NCBI RefSeq assembly: GCF_030272615.1
Contig: NC_081408.1
Span: forward strand, 310,038,383-310,102,382
Direction of reading: 5' to 3'
DNA length: 64,000 nucleotides
DNA from: Cryptomeria japonica
Taxonomy: Eukaryota; Streptophyta; Pinopsida; Cupressales; Cupressaceae
Shown: positions 24,931 through 36,339 of the stretch, piece by piece
Position numbering within the stretch: the stretch's first letter is position 1
Layout of the letters: every line of letters begins with the position of its first letter
Notes under the pieces: generated by a model
The model's database searches: none
Told to the model about the DNA's origin: nothing
The model's input: only the letters and a program-made list of their open reading frames with translations
Made by a program: the position numbers and the translations under genes

Positions 24931-26693
24931 AAAGAAACAATATATGTAAGCATTTCAAAAGGATGAATGACTCATCAAACACACAGTTTGGAAACACTAT
25001 TTTGCAATATTTTCCAGCAAACCCTCTTTTTTTTGAAAATAAACACAGTCACAGCCATTTCTCTTTTTTTTTGTTTCTTTTTTCAGAATAACCAAAATAT
25101 CAAAATGGGGGAAGATTTCCAAATAACAGTTCATGGTTTTCCTTCAAACACACAAAACAATTTCAAAGTCTCTTAGATAGGTAAGATTTACTAACTCATA
25201 AGGCAAAAATCTTGATCCAATGTCCACCATGATTTCAAACTAGAACTCAGATTTTCAAGAGAGAAACAAACACATTTCTTTTTGGTTTTAAATGCAATAC
25301 AAGATACACAAGAGACCTACCTCCCATTAGCATTCTTGGCATGAATTTGAGGAAGAGCTCCACCTGCAACTCCAAGCAAGAAAGAAAAAAACTCCATTTT
25401 CTCCCCCATTTTCCCCTCCAAAAGAGAACCCCCAAAATGTCTACAAAACTAGATTAAAAGGAGGAACCCTAATTTTGCCCTAATTTTCAATTTCGAAATT
25501 AGGCATTTATTTTTAAAATAAAATGGATGAAAATGAAAATGGAAGTCATTCATTTACATTATTTAATACATCTTATTCGCTTTCCTTATCAAAATTAAAA
25601 TGCTTCTATTTCTTATTGCGTTTTTAAATTTTAATTTCTCAATATAAATTTTAGGCCTACTTCTTATTTCGAACTATTGACCGGGTAAGGCGTTTTGGTT
25701 GATTTAATTTTCTAAAAATCAATCCTTTTATACTATATCAACTATACGAGTAAAAAGGAAATAATTTCTTTTAAATAATAATAATTTACCCTTTTTCTTC
25801 CAAAATGCGAAAAATGAGTAATTTATTTCTATCTCCCAAATGACTTTAAATTTTTCCTTTCCAAAACGCATAACTCATTAAATTCATTATTTTAAAATTA
25901 GCTATTAAATTAACTCGCTATAACATAATAAAGCGACATTTTTAAATAAATGACTAATCTAATGCAAGAGTCTTATTTATTCTAATTTCTCAACTACAAA
26001 TGCGTAAATGTTACAAATGCGTAAATGAGCACACTAACCCAAGTTAAATACCTTAAGCTTGCTACATTAATAATTTAAGGCAATCTCTTAAATTAATGAT
26101 TAATCATATAAAGGAAGCTACCCATTTAAATTTCTAAATTACTAATGTGCTCGTCTACTCATAAATTTTGAATTTAATACTTAGGATAACAAACCTCACT
26201 TACCTCGCGTAAGGCATGCAAATCGAGGGAGTCTTCCAAATCTCTCGACATGCGTCCCAATGAAAAGCAAGCCCCACGAATCCACACACGATGCTCACCT
26301 AACCATGGCTAAGGCAAGACGAGAGTTATATGACCACCAAATCCGAATTCTAAAGATGAAGGAGGCATACTCAACCTTGCAAATCCCAAAGGAGATGAAC
26401 CTTGCCCTAAGCGGTGTTGTACCTGCAATCTCCTGCACCCATGAATTCATACAAGCATGCATATACATATACATATTCAATGAAGGCGTTAGCTCAAGAT
26501 TTATCACAAGGGTTAGGAACAATTACATTTACACGAAAATCGATGCAAAAGAACAATAATAAGTATGCACAGTTATTTATATTATCTAAACTACACATTT
26601 CACCATGGTTAACCTACCCTTCAAGAATGCCACATAGGAAGTCAATCATGGTCAAACGGGTTTTACAAGTCTAACTAGGGTATGGGCATTACA
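22060..26693 (-). repeat. Element A 5' LTR (uninterrupted)
   Basis: This 4.63-kb LTR runs on the minus strand from TGTAATGCCC (26693) to the end adjoining the primer site (22060). It aligns along its whole length with 9699-14190 plus 18135-18264. It contains the G-box palindrome array at 24561-24727, an AT microsatellite of about 14 units at 24900-24928 and an 11-C tract at 23991-24001. As the 5' LTR it would carry the element promoter; I could not place a TATA box with confidence because of the AT repeats. Confidence 0.95.
24561..24727. repeat. GC-rich palindrome array with paired G-boxes (element A 5' LTR)
   Basis: This is the partner copy of 12207-12373. The G-box inverted repeat (24561-24582) is unchanged. 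Point differences include GGTAGCCATGCTACC for GGTAGCCACGCTACC, and one GGTAGCGCTACTACC where the other copy has GGTAGCGCTGCTACC. The array therefore predates insertion and has stayed largely intact in both LTRs. Confidence 0.9.
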
Positions 26694-26698
26694 ATATT

Positions 26699-28449
26699 CT
26701 AGACCTAATAATAGTACCAATGGTTGTCCTTCCACTTATATCTTGGATGTAGAGGTAGGTTAAATTTAATGTTGCCAGTTTAAGTTTTATTAGCATAAAT
26801 CTTAAAAAGATTCAATAGTCTTGAAAGTGAAATGTTTTGTGTGTTATTAAAGGGTTATAGTTCAATTGATTGAATATAATTGGTGATGATGATTGCATGT
26901 TTCTCAATTACACAATCCATCAAGATTCAGGTTCTCAAAGATATGAAATAATGTAAATGATAAGTCTAAGAATATGCACTCTCAATTGAAGAGATAAGAA
27001 AATCATTTGCGTAGCTAATAGAATGATCTTACTATTCACATACAAGAACGTTATGGATAATTCTTATTTTTCACTATCATGAATGGCTTCCTAGCATCTA
27101 TATTAACCTATTATTAATTAATCATCATACCTTGCCATTTATTAAATATTCATCACATCTATCATATTTACCATTAATTAAAAATTTACTATTTATTTAT
27201 CATTAATTAATCACCATTTGTTGTATTATTATTTATTACTATTTTGGTTATTCATTTATCCACTTAGTAAATAGTCTTTTTTTATTTAATTGAATCTGAA
27301 CTATTTATCTATTTTTACTCATGCAGATGCTCCCTTACATCCTAATGATGGATCATAGAGTGTGAACTGAAACATTGATGCAAAATAAACTCATACATAG
27401 TTGAATCTAGAAATCTTCATATAATTAATCAATCAATCAATTATGGACTATTAAAATCTAATAAGTTTAACTAACTATCTATTTTTCAATAAGTAAATTA
27501 AATTTATATTATTCAAAAAGTAATAAATTAGATGATGTTACCTTATGTATTAACAAGACACAATTTAATTCTTAGTTAGCACCTCCTTTTTCTCAAGTGT
27601 CTATTATGACACCCTAACAATAAATGTGTTATTTTTCTTTGTGTTTAGGGAAGAAGACCCACTAGTTGAGCATATTTCAATAGTTGTTAAAGCATTTGTT
27701 CATGTAATGCCTAATATTTTTAATATTTTTTGTACGGGGTTTCTGGTCCCCTTAAAACCTGTTTTCCCTTAATAAAAAAAAAACATTATCTTTGAATTAG
27801 AAATTTCTCCTTCTCATTTATCAATTTAATAAATTAAATATTTTATTATTATCCTCTTAGAAATTTGAAATGATAATTTTCCAATTTCAAATGAGTTGAC
27901 TCCATAATCAGTCCAATTAACTTCAAGTCATTGACTTATCCCCATTCATTCATTCAATATTTTTAGAAAGTATAAATACTTTCATGCTCTTACTATTTTA
28001 AAAAAGCAAGTCTTTATACATGTATATTATGTTAAAATTTAAGATTAATAAATACAAGTGTTATTCTACTAAGTTGCATTCATATTGACTAATGAGCAAG
28101 TTTCTATAGCAAGCTCAGTCTAAGGTTTGTAGGAAGCTGAAATTCTAACTTACCTTTATTATTTGAAATATTTTGTTTCCTTTACTCCAATTTCATGCTT
28201 ACATTTTGTCAAATCAATGTGAATACACTAACCTTTCATCTAACCTTTCCTTTTTGGTATTTTGGTGAACAAGTTTTATATGAGGCTCTTTGTTGGAGGA
28301 GCATCCTGGGATGTGAGAGAAATCTTGCATCATCCAAAAATATTTTATTTAATTTTTTGAATATCATAGTTCTAAATGTTTTGATGAATAAATCAATGTA
28401 ATAAATCCTAAAATATTTAATGAATTATCTGGAAAAGTCATAAGGTTTT
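26699..28449. other. AT-rich spacer between elements A and C
   Basis: There is no supported gene here. The open frame at 28195-28401 has no features. A possible LINE 3' tail lies at 27728-27783. The rest is simple AT-rich sequence, including ATTTATTA-type runs near 27100-27300. Confidence 0.5.
27728..27783 (+). mobile_element. Possible non-LTR (LINE) 3' tail
   Basis: TTTTGTACGGGGTTTCTGGTCC is followed within 40 bp by TTAATAAAAAAAAAAAC, a terminal A tract. The layout and the TTGTACGGG wording resemble plant LINE 3' ends as I remember them. There is no reverse-transcriptase sequence upstream, so at most this is a 5'-truncated copy. A chance A tract is the alternative. Confidence 0.3.
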
Positions 28450-28456
28450 AACTTTG

Positions 28457-28480
28457 TCATGCCCAAACTTTTGGGCATGA
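28457..28480 (-). promoter_or_regulatory. Perfect 11-bp hairpin at the U5 end of the element C LTR
   Basis: Arms TCATGCCCAAA (28457-28467) and TTTGGGCATGA (28470-28480) are perfectly complementary across a 2-nt centre. In element orientation this is the last sequence of the LTR; in the 5' LTR copy (36342-36365) it lies within a few bases of the primer site, with one substitution in one arm. Retroelements often have structure around U5 and the primer site, so a role in reverse-transcription initiation is plausible. That is inference. Confidence 0.75.
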
Positions 28481-29093
28481 ACAAGATAATTTTTTTAAAA
28501 AATTCCAACTTAATAACATTCAATTGCCATTATGAAATGTACTATCAAGTTTGTCTTAACTGTGTGGGAGTTAATTTTAACCACTAACACAAGTAGATAA
28601 CATTAAATTTAATTAATGCAGAATATTAATTCTCTAAAGAAATTATTATTGTCTCGACGATTTTATTCAGTAAATTAACTTAATGAAAATTCTCTAAAAT
28701 ATTGGGCGAAGATATTATTAATCTCCTAAAAATCAAAATTTGTTTTAAGGGAAGAATTAAATTAGATCTAGCACTCGATTTATAATGTCCAAAAATTATA
28801 TTTCAATAGTTAAAATATGCTTAAATTAAACTGACCTAGGGTGACTTAATTTTACAATGAATATTTACCTATAAGTTTAAATATCTCTCCATAGTGAAAA
28901 TATTTTACAAAGAATTAAAGTCCCTAAATATTTAATTTAAAACATCATAGATATTTAATTTAATTTAAAACATCTCAATCTATTTAAATTAAAATAAATA
29001 TTAACTTCATAAATATTTAATTTAAAACATCTCAATCTATTTAATTTAAATTAAATATTAACTTCATAACAATTTAATTTAAAACATCTCAAC

Positions 29094-29172
29094 CTATATA
29101 TATATGTGTGTGTGTGTATGTATTCATATGTATATATAAAATATAATTATATATATAGAGAGAGAGAGATAT
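29094..29172. repeat. AT/GT/GA microsatellite cluster
   Basis: ATATATATGTGTGTGTGTGT is followed by mixed TA sequence and AGAGAGAGAGA. The corresponding stretch of the partner LTR (about 36893-36922) is only a TA run, so the GT and GA tracts arose or expanded in this copy. Confidence 0.9.
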
Positions 29173-29370
29173 TTCTATATATAAAAATAGGAGTGTTTAA
29201 ACCATGCAACCCTAAGCCTTTATTTATATATTTATATTGCCCTACATTTTAAAAGAAATAACTCTTCTTTCTTTATTCTACCCTATCCCTACCTGGACTA
29301 GAGTTTATTCTTTCTTTTTTTTTTTTCATTTTATGTTGCAGGGTAGAGGTTTTATTTTTCATGGAAGGCG

Positions 29371-29581
29371 GTGGCCTTGGCAATAAGGCGAGGGGCTTGG
29401 GGAGGCTACGAGCGGCGGTACTGGGCGGCGCTGCTCACTATGGGTTTCCATAGTGATCGGCGACCACTGTGGTCACCCACAATGGCAGCCCTCGGGCTGT
29501 CCACTGTGGATGCCCACAGTGGCACTAGCCAAGGCCGAACCACTGTGCAGTCCACAGTGTTCGGCCCGAGCCGAACTTCCC
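29371..29581. repeat. GC-rich palindrome island in the element C 3' LTR
   Basis: Perfect hairpins occur in series: TCACTATGG/CCATAGTGA (29435-29456), GACCAC/GTGGTC (29462-29474), CAGCCC/GGGCTG (29486-29499) and CCACTGTGG/CCACAGTGG (29501-29522). A longer one is GGCCGAA+CACTGTG/CACAGTG+TTCGGCC (29533-29566, one bulged C). The first and fourth differ at two stem positions with both partners changed. The block is strongly GC-rich in an AT-rich LTR. A 74-codon open frame covers it but has no domain and is explained by the composition. Confidence 0.85.
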
Positions 29582-32284
29582 TAATTTTTTTTTAACTACT
29601 TTTTTAAATATATATATATATATATTTATTTATTTATTTAGGGTGCAATATATAAACTATCTGTGCAAAAAAATACATTCTGAAACATTTCTAATAGATT
29701 GGATAAGTCCTTCAGATCTAAATTATTGTATTTATTTCCTTTTATCAAAATCCTAGTTGCTAAAAAAATAGATTTTTTAAAATATAGATTTACTTTCTGC
29801 AAAAATATAAAGTAAATTACAGAATTAAAAATTCTTAGAACAACAACACTAGAAAATTTTTTGTTTCAATTATTCTGTTTAACTATAGATTTTATTTTTT
29901 GCACATAAGCAAATGACATAATTTAATAAATTCTAACAACAACTATAATAATGACTACTTTTAATAAATTTGGCAGTGACTAGATAAATGAGTTGATAAT
30001 TAAATTTAATCTTAGAGGTATGCATACGAAATAACTGATTCTTTTTATTTTTCAAAATTCAGATGCAAAATAGATTTTCAATTCCAAAATAAATGTATTT
30101 ATTTTACAAAAAAATAATACTTAACCAAAATAATTTCATTTATTTAGAATACTTTTAAAATACACTAACATCACTTTACAATAGGATTCTCATTTCTAAT
30201 AAATGAGGATTTTTTTTAAAAATAATAATTACATTTACAAATATTTTTCTGTAACAAATAACTCCAGCAAACTTCCACTTGTCCTATCCTTTTCTTCGAA
30301 CAACCTGCAAATAAATAAAAGGCTGCGACCATGGAGTGCTCACCTCCTAGCCTAGGCTAACTAGTAGCCACCCCTGAGCTTGAAGAACCAAGTCCTAAAC
30401 AGGATACACACATGCAAACACACACAACCAAGGGAAACCAATCACAAACACATTCCCAACCTAGGGCTACACTGCACCATTGTGATGTCTTTTCAAGGGT
30501 GGTAATGGACCAAGTACCCTGAGAAGACTACAAGTATGGTAAAACATATAACCACCTCATGGAAAAACAAATACATCATAAGTACAACAACCCCACATCC
30601 TTATGCCCCCCAACGCATTCATGCCTTATTTCCCTCCTTATGACCCCTAAATGCATAAACAAGCCATGTAGCAAGGGTCACCTAAAATCCCTTGTGATCA
30701 CTCTCATAACAAGAGCCTCTCACTCGAGGGCTATCACTTCTACCACCCACAAGACCATCCTCTCTCCCAAGAGTAGGAGGCCTTAATTACTCCCAAAGCA
30801 CATAAAATGCATACAAAAAGTAAAACATAGAACACAATAATTTTCCAAGGAAAATATGCAAGAAACTAGCCTTTATACACAAGCAAATCCTTTCAACACA
30901 ACATTCAATATAAAATAATACAAGGAGAAAATATGACCAACCTTCAACTACCCAAAGGTATGCTAGATTGGTTGAAGATGAGCAGCCCAATTCCACAAAC
31001 CCTTGCCTCTCTATACTTAGCAAAATTTTCTAAAACCAAATCTATCCTTCTTTCAAATTCTTGTCTCCAAAAATGTAGAGTGGGTGATTACCTGCAAACT
31101 CTCTCATTCTTGCCTAAGAAGACCTCAGTGAGAGTTCTCACACATTTCTAAAATTGAAAAAGGAAAAAAAAGAAAAAGATCAAAAGGGATCTCTCAACAA
31201 AATAGAAAGTTAACTAACCTAGATGATGCCTTCTAAATTCAATTTTCGCACAACTTAGAAAACTCACTTTATAGGGTGTCTAAATGGTCACATGGGAGTG
31301 GAAACATGCCTAAAATTACTCCTAACCCTTAGGTATACCTTATGGGCTTTAGGAAACACTCTTAAACTACCCCTAGGTGTCCATTTAACCCCTTTTAAAC
31401 CCCTCTGAAGTTAATTTTCGGGTCAAACTTAAGTTGACCACCCCAAATATTCTCTTCCCAAGGCAATTATGGAATCACATTAAATTAATTGAAAAAGCTA
31501 TGGTTAAACAACTCCCCCAAGAGACAATTTAAAAAAAAAAAACCAAAACATAAATCAACACGTGTCAAGTGACACAGTAAAAATACTTTTACAAAATTAT
31601 ACATGAAATCTTGTCTCTTGTTGGATTTACACAAATGAACAAAATTCAATTTAACATTCATGCAACAATCACTTTCACGAATAAAATACGATACAAATGG
31701 GGTGTTGTCTCTCCAAATAGACAAACCCTAGTTTTACGAATGTACATAGGTCTAGGTTTGGTTCTCCATAATATTTTTACGGTCACATGGATAATTTTCC
31801 TGCGCATCTCAATTACACATTAGTACTTCCAAATAACCTCATATAACATTTAAACAAATCAATACATCTTACATCCAAATAAATCCACATACATAGTTAT
31901 CATAATCCTCTTAATTTTAATCCATACATAAAACATACATCCTATTTCTATCATCATAGTGAAGTCCTGCAAATCCAATAATGACATATATCATCTCAAA
32001 TTTATCCTATTCTAGAATCATATAGAGCTCTATATCCTAACGCATATAAATGAAGCATCAACATACGTCAATGTTATCCAAATCCTGGGATCCTATAAGT
32101 TCTAAATCCATAATGCATAAAAATGTATACCTCAAGGTGAAATGATTCTGTAGCCTGGTTCAATTACTTTTCTCACCAAATCTATCTGTCTAACTTAGCC
32201 CATCCTATTGAATTATATAACTTATTAGTAGGGTCAAACATGCTCAATGAAGTTAATCAAAGCTTGGTTGGGGTGGGCCTTACA

Positions 32285-32298
32285 TCCTCCTCCCCTAG
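32285..32298 (-). promoter_or_regulatory. Polypurine tract of element C
   Basis: The minus strand reads CTAGGGGAGGAGGA immediately before the LTR start TGTAAGGCCC, the expected plus-strand primer position. Confidence 0.9.
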
Positions 32299-32302
32299 AG
32301 TT

Positions 32303-32324
32303 CGACTTACTCCTGGAAGTCGCA
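32303..32324 (-). promoter_or_regulatory. Conserved pre-PPT hairpin block (element C)
   Basis: It is identical over 22 bases to 18283-18304 of element A, with arms CGACTT and AAGTCG and loop ACTCCTGG. It sits four bases from the polypurine tract. Neighbouring bases differ between the two elements, so the match is not simply recent shared ancestry of the whole region. Confidence 0.75.
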
Positions 32325-35300
32325 TGAGTAGAATTACGAAGTAGGGACATAACATTTCCTATAATTTCACTAAGTTACTCAAAATCTGATCTTGCCTACT
32401 AGAAAGGTGAAATACCAAAATCAACTTATTATTGTAATTAACTTACTATCTTCACAAGGTTAAATTCTTAGTATTTTTTATTACATTTCCCTTCGATCTC
32501 AGGTAGGTGTTTACAAACTTACATTAATGCACCATTCAAATCATATCAATAACACACATCAACTCCCACAATCAAGGTTACACATGATAGTTTAGTTATT
32601 GATTTCTAGGAGTCATACTTATTAAGGGTTCACGTAAAACATGTTTATTCCACCACAATTGTCATCCATACTTGCATCTAAGAGAATTGACATCATAGTT
32701 TACCAAAACAAATCTACTTATTATACATCAAGGCACCTCATTAGGGTGTTAATAAAATATTTGCTAAACCATCCTAGGTGCATAATTTCTTCCAACTTTC
32801 TTAGGTAACAAGGCATAATCAAATTTAGGTTCTTCAATTCTGCCCCTATATAGGGTTGTTTTCTACTGCTAGGGATTAAAATGTTTTTATATTTCTAGGC
32901 TCCAAGGTTTAAGTTTCATAGGGTACATCATTCGCAATTTCCAAACATTAAGGTACATAACAATCCCAATCTAAGGGAGTGATGGAAATTATTAATACTT
33001 ATTTTAGATATCATTCCCACAATCATCTCCATACATATGCCAAATTTACCAGTCAACAAATATCACTTTTGCAATTCATTAGGTCTAGGTCACACTATTG
33101 TTATACATCTTTCTCTTCCAAATTACTCGCAATTTATCTTACTTAGGAGGGTATTCCTACTCTTTTTTCTTAATTTGATAAAATATATTCTTTGTTAATT
33201 CTTTGTGCCCAATTTCACTCCTTGTGGTTTCCTCCCTTGACACACTATCAATGGTTCAATGAACATGATAGATATTACACAAATCACATCACTAGGGCTA
33301 GCTATATCAACCATCAAAATGACCACTTGACACTTTAAAAGGTCAAAATATAAAAATTACTTTTACCAAGTCCCTTCAAAAGAAGAAAAATGTTGGCAAT
33401 TGAAAAATATTAAAACTAGAAGCATGGCAAGTGCCATAGTTCCAATAAAAAGAAACATAAATTTAGTGGTCCTCTCTTCATAAAAAAAAATAAAAAAAAT
33501 AAAAGAAAGTACTAGCCCCTAGGTCACAATATACTTTTCAAAGAAAGTTGAAAATATTGACGAATCAAAACTCGAAACAAGGTGACCATACTGATCATAC
33601 CCTAGGGAGTAACCGCAACACATCACCCAAGATCACATGTCCTGAGTGTGTTGGGAAGTTATTGTTAGACTCTTAAGGTTCTTAGATTCTTTATAATCCT
33701 TTATTGATTTATGAAATAAATTCTTATACACCAGAGATCACATTCATTTTTATAAATTGTGTTCCATTTTAACCTTCACGTGCTTACTATCTCAAGCAAC
33801 TCTTTCTAATATAAATCCACTATCTATTTATGGTTATTAACATCCTTAATTATATTCTAACAGGTGATTGCACTAACTCTACCATTCTCTGTCCATTCCT
33901 CTTGCACTAATTTTTTTTTAAACACTTAATTATACGCAATCTATGCTTAAATAGAGGTTAAAGCTTAACAAGCTGATCCAACAAAACCTTAGGTCTCAAT
34001 AAAACTCCTAGGCGATAGGATTAAGAAAATTACTAACATAATGATTACAATAACTCCTATTATCAAGCGGATCAAATAAATTTTATAAGGGCAATAATAA
34101 TTTCACTCAAAAATCCCTTTCATTTCAGTTGCATTTAATAGTACTTAATTAGATCACCTTCTACTAAATAGACATATATAAAGTTACTTGGTTCAATATC
34201 AGTTATTTAATAAACATCTAGTTTCCTCCATCCTATTAATACATCCTTCCTTAATAACTTAATTAATATGGCTTCTATTAATTATCTTAATATTCTAAAC
34301 CTTGATTCAATGTTACATGGTAGCTCAAGTATCGACACTTCCATGTCTCACACACACGGTTGATAGTTCGGTACAAAATTGACACTTGTTTACTTAGAAC
34401 CACTTAGGATTTGTATAATGTAATCATATAATTTTACTAGGGACATCATTTGTTTTCTTAGAACCTTATGCTAGCTCCTTATATTTTCACCTCTAACATT
34501 CACTTTCCTTCATTAGGTAGGAGCTTGTCGTCAAATTACTAACACATTTGGGGTGGAATTATTGTCACGTAAGATCGATAATGGTGGACAATAATTCCTA
34601 CCCACATATTTCATGACCTATTTCAAACAACTCGGAGAGTGGACTTATTCTCTCCTACTTCATTTATGCAACTATGAAATCAAGGGGGTGTGCACTTGAA
34701 AAGTGACCAACACCCATCCTTTTAATTAAAATTTAGTAAAAGGGAAGTTATCTCGCTCCATATTACTTATTTATATTTACTTCTTAGCCCATTTCCGGCA
34801 TATCACAACCTTTGATTTCCTTCAATCCACAAAAAGCCACCCTATCATCATAATATCTTGTTACATAATTACGGTATAACTTAAAAGTGGTCCAATAATT
34901 ACCAATGTCTTAAGACTCCCATAACTTTCCAAGTTCTCCCTTGGCTAACCACAAAATTTGGCTCCTTATCAATATTCTCATAAAATATTTTACACTGCCA
35001 ACTAATTCTCATTAAAACTTTAGTATTATATTATTGTTATACTATATTTCCATAAGCCATTTCCATCCGCATGTTGCTTCATCCATAATTAATGTTTTTC
35101 ACATACTTTTACATTTGAGTGCCATAATTTGCAAAACTTCTTTGATTGTGCCTAGTAGTTAAATTGTGTTACATATTGTCTTATACCTAGCAACTAACCA
35201 TGATTGGGTTGCACTTTTCTTCTTAGTTTTCTGAACCAGTAATGGTTACTCATTCCCAGGTTATAAGATCCTAGTACCTTTATACTCCTTGTATTTCAAT

Positions 35301-36324
35301 GGAGATCTTTGCACGATCCCCAAATCAACTCTACTCTCTCTTCCATTATTTATTTTCCCCCAGATTATCTTCTCATAAATGAACTAGTTGAGGTTTTACC
35401 TGCTTGTTTCCCCAATTATATAACCACGGATGAACTTTAGAGTTTATTGTAAAAAATGTGTTTTCACCCAAGAAGTTCATGTCTCCTTTCTCCTTATTTA
35501 ACTCACTTATAGTATTACTAGGGTTTTCTGATCAAGGGGATTGCCATTCATCAGTTTAGTTCTTACCTTCAGGATTATCCAACGCTAGCTTCACTGTATT
35601 GCTACAAACATTGTCTAACAAATGCTCTTAATAAGAAATCTAGCATAACCACATTCTTTAAGGTTCTTAGTCATTAGGATAAGTTAATGCTTCTATCTGA
35701 GATTTGCAAAAGTTCCTTTTAACTCTTCTTCCTTTATGTCTCCAATGGTGGCCTTGATCTTTTTAACCATCATAATTTCACATAGCTTAAAACTTAACTT
35801 TAACTATCTCGATCTTATTTATCTTGTTTATTGCCTTTATCTTAGGTCTAACTATCTTGCTTGACTTGCCATTGTCATGAACATATCTTGATGGATGGCA
35901 TTCTTTTAGTTACCATCAGATGTATTTTATTGTAGTATTTAACTCCACGTACTTGATTTGATTAGGGCAATTATTGCGTTTAGGTTCCAATTGAATGGTA
36001 ACCTCATAAGTGCAAAAGATATAATTTTCGTTATTAAACACTAAAAATACTTCATATAAGTAATAATTTAAAAATTTCGCAGCCCTTGGGGTTTTTATTA
36101 TGCCATAAACCTTATCACTAATAAGTTCAAATTTCAGGGTTTTTAGTGACCCTTGGAATCCCTTGAATTGATATATGTTGATCTATTGATTTACAAGAAT
36201 TTTCACTTATGTTTCACTTTGTTATTTCGCAAGTTTTCCACCTAGGTGTTATACTTCAAGTAGAAGTTTGTTTTCAACTAAGTTATGAATGTAGCCCATG
36301 TTCACCAGTGTTTGAACCAACTTG
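32325..36324 (-). other. Element C internal region, non-coding
   Basis: About 4 kb has no open frame of 60 codons or more and no gag or pol motif. It is AT-rich (CAT/TAT-rich on the plus strand) without obvious tandem structure. This is the LARD interior; anything functional is expected at the RNA level. Confidence 0.75.
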
Positions 36325-36336
36325 GCTTTGATACCA
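36325..36336 (-). promoter_or_regulatory. Primer binding site of element C (tRNA-Met type, one mismatch)
   Basis: The minus strand reads TGGTATCAAAGC, differing by one G-to-A change from the standard TGGTATCAGAGC. It starts three bases inside the 5' LTR, which ends at 36340. It fixes minus orientation. Confidence 0.85.
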
Positions 36337-36339
36337 AAA

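Larger units (their letters stand above)
9699..26693 (-). mobile_element. Element A: complete non-autonomous LTR retrotransposon (LARD type), minus strand
   Basis: Two long near-identical terminal repeats (9699-18264, interrupted, and 22060-26693) flank a 3.8-kb interior. Perfect 5-bp duplications ATATT lie outside at 9694-9698 and 26694-26698. On the minus strand the 5' LTR (22060-26693) is followed by a 12-nt initiator-tRNA-Met-type primer site (22046-22057), and a polypurine tract (18265-18278) precedes the 3' LTR. No gag, protease, reverse transcriptase or integrase motif is visible in the interior, so the element fits the large retrotransposon derivative class and would depend on proteins from a relative. 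The LTR copies differ at roughly 1-2% of sites by eye, with many transitions, plus microsatellite length changes, suggesting a moderately old insertion. Confidence 0.95.
28455..32284 (-). repeat. Element C 3' LTR, long form (3.8 kb)
   Basis: It aligns with 36340-38743 at both ends. It holds an extra block at 29302-30631 that is absent from the partner, an extra two copies of a roughly 60-bp TTTAATTTAAAACATC unit near 28935-29065, and expanded GT and GA microsatellites at 29094-29172. Apparent open frames at 30787-31023 and 31485-31724 recur in the partner LTR with substitutions and are LTR sequence. Confidence 0.9.

Noticed and set aside
29371-29595. 74-codon GC-rich open frame
   Set aside because: Explained by the palindrome island composition; it is removed cleanly from the partner LTR and has no protein similarity that I can recognise.
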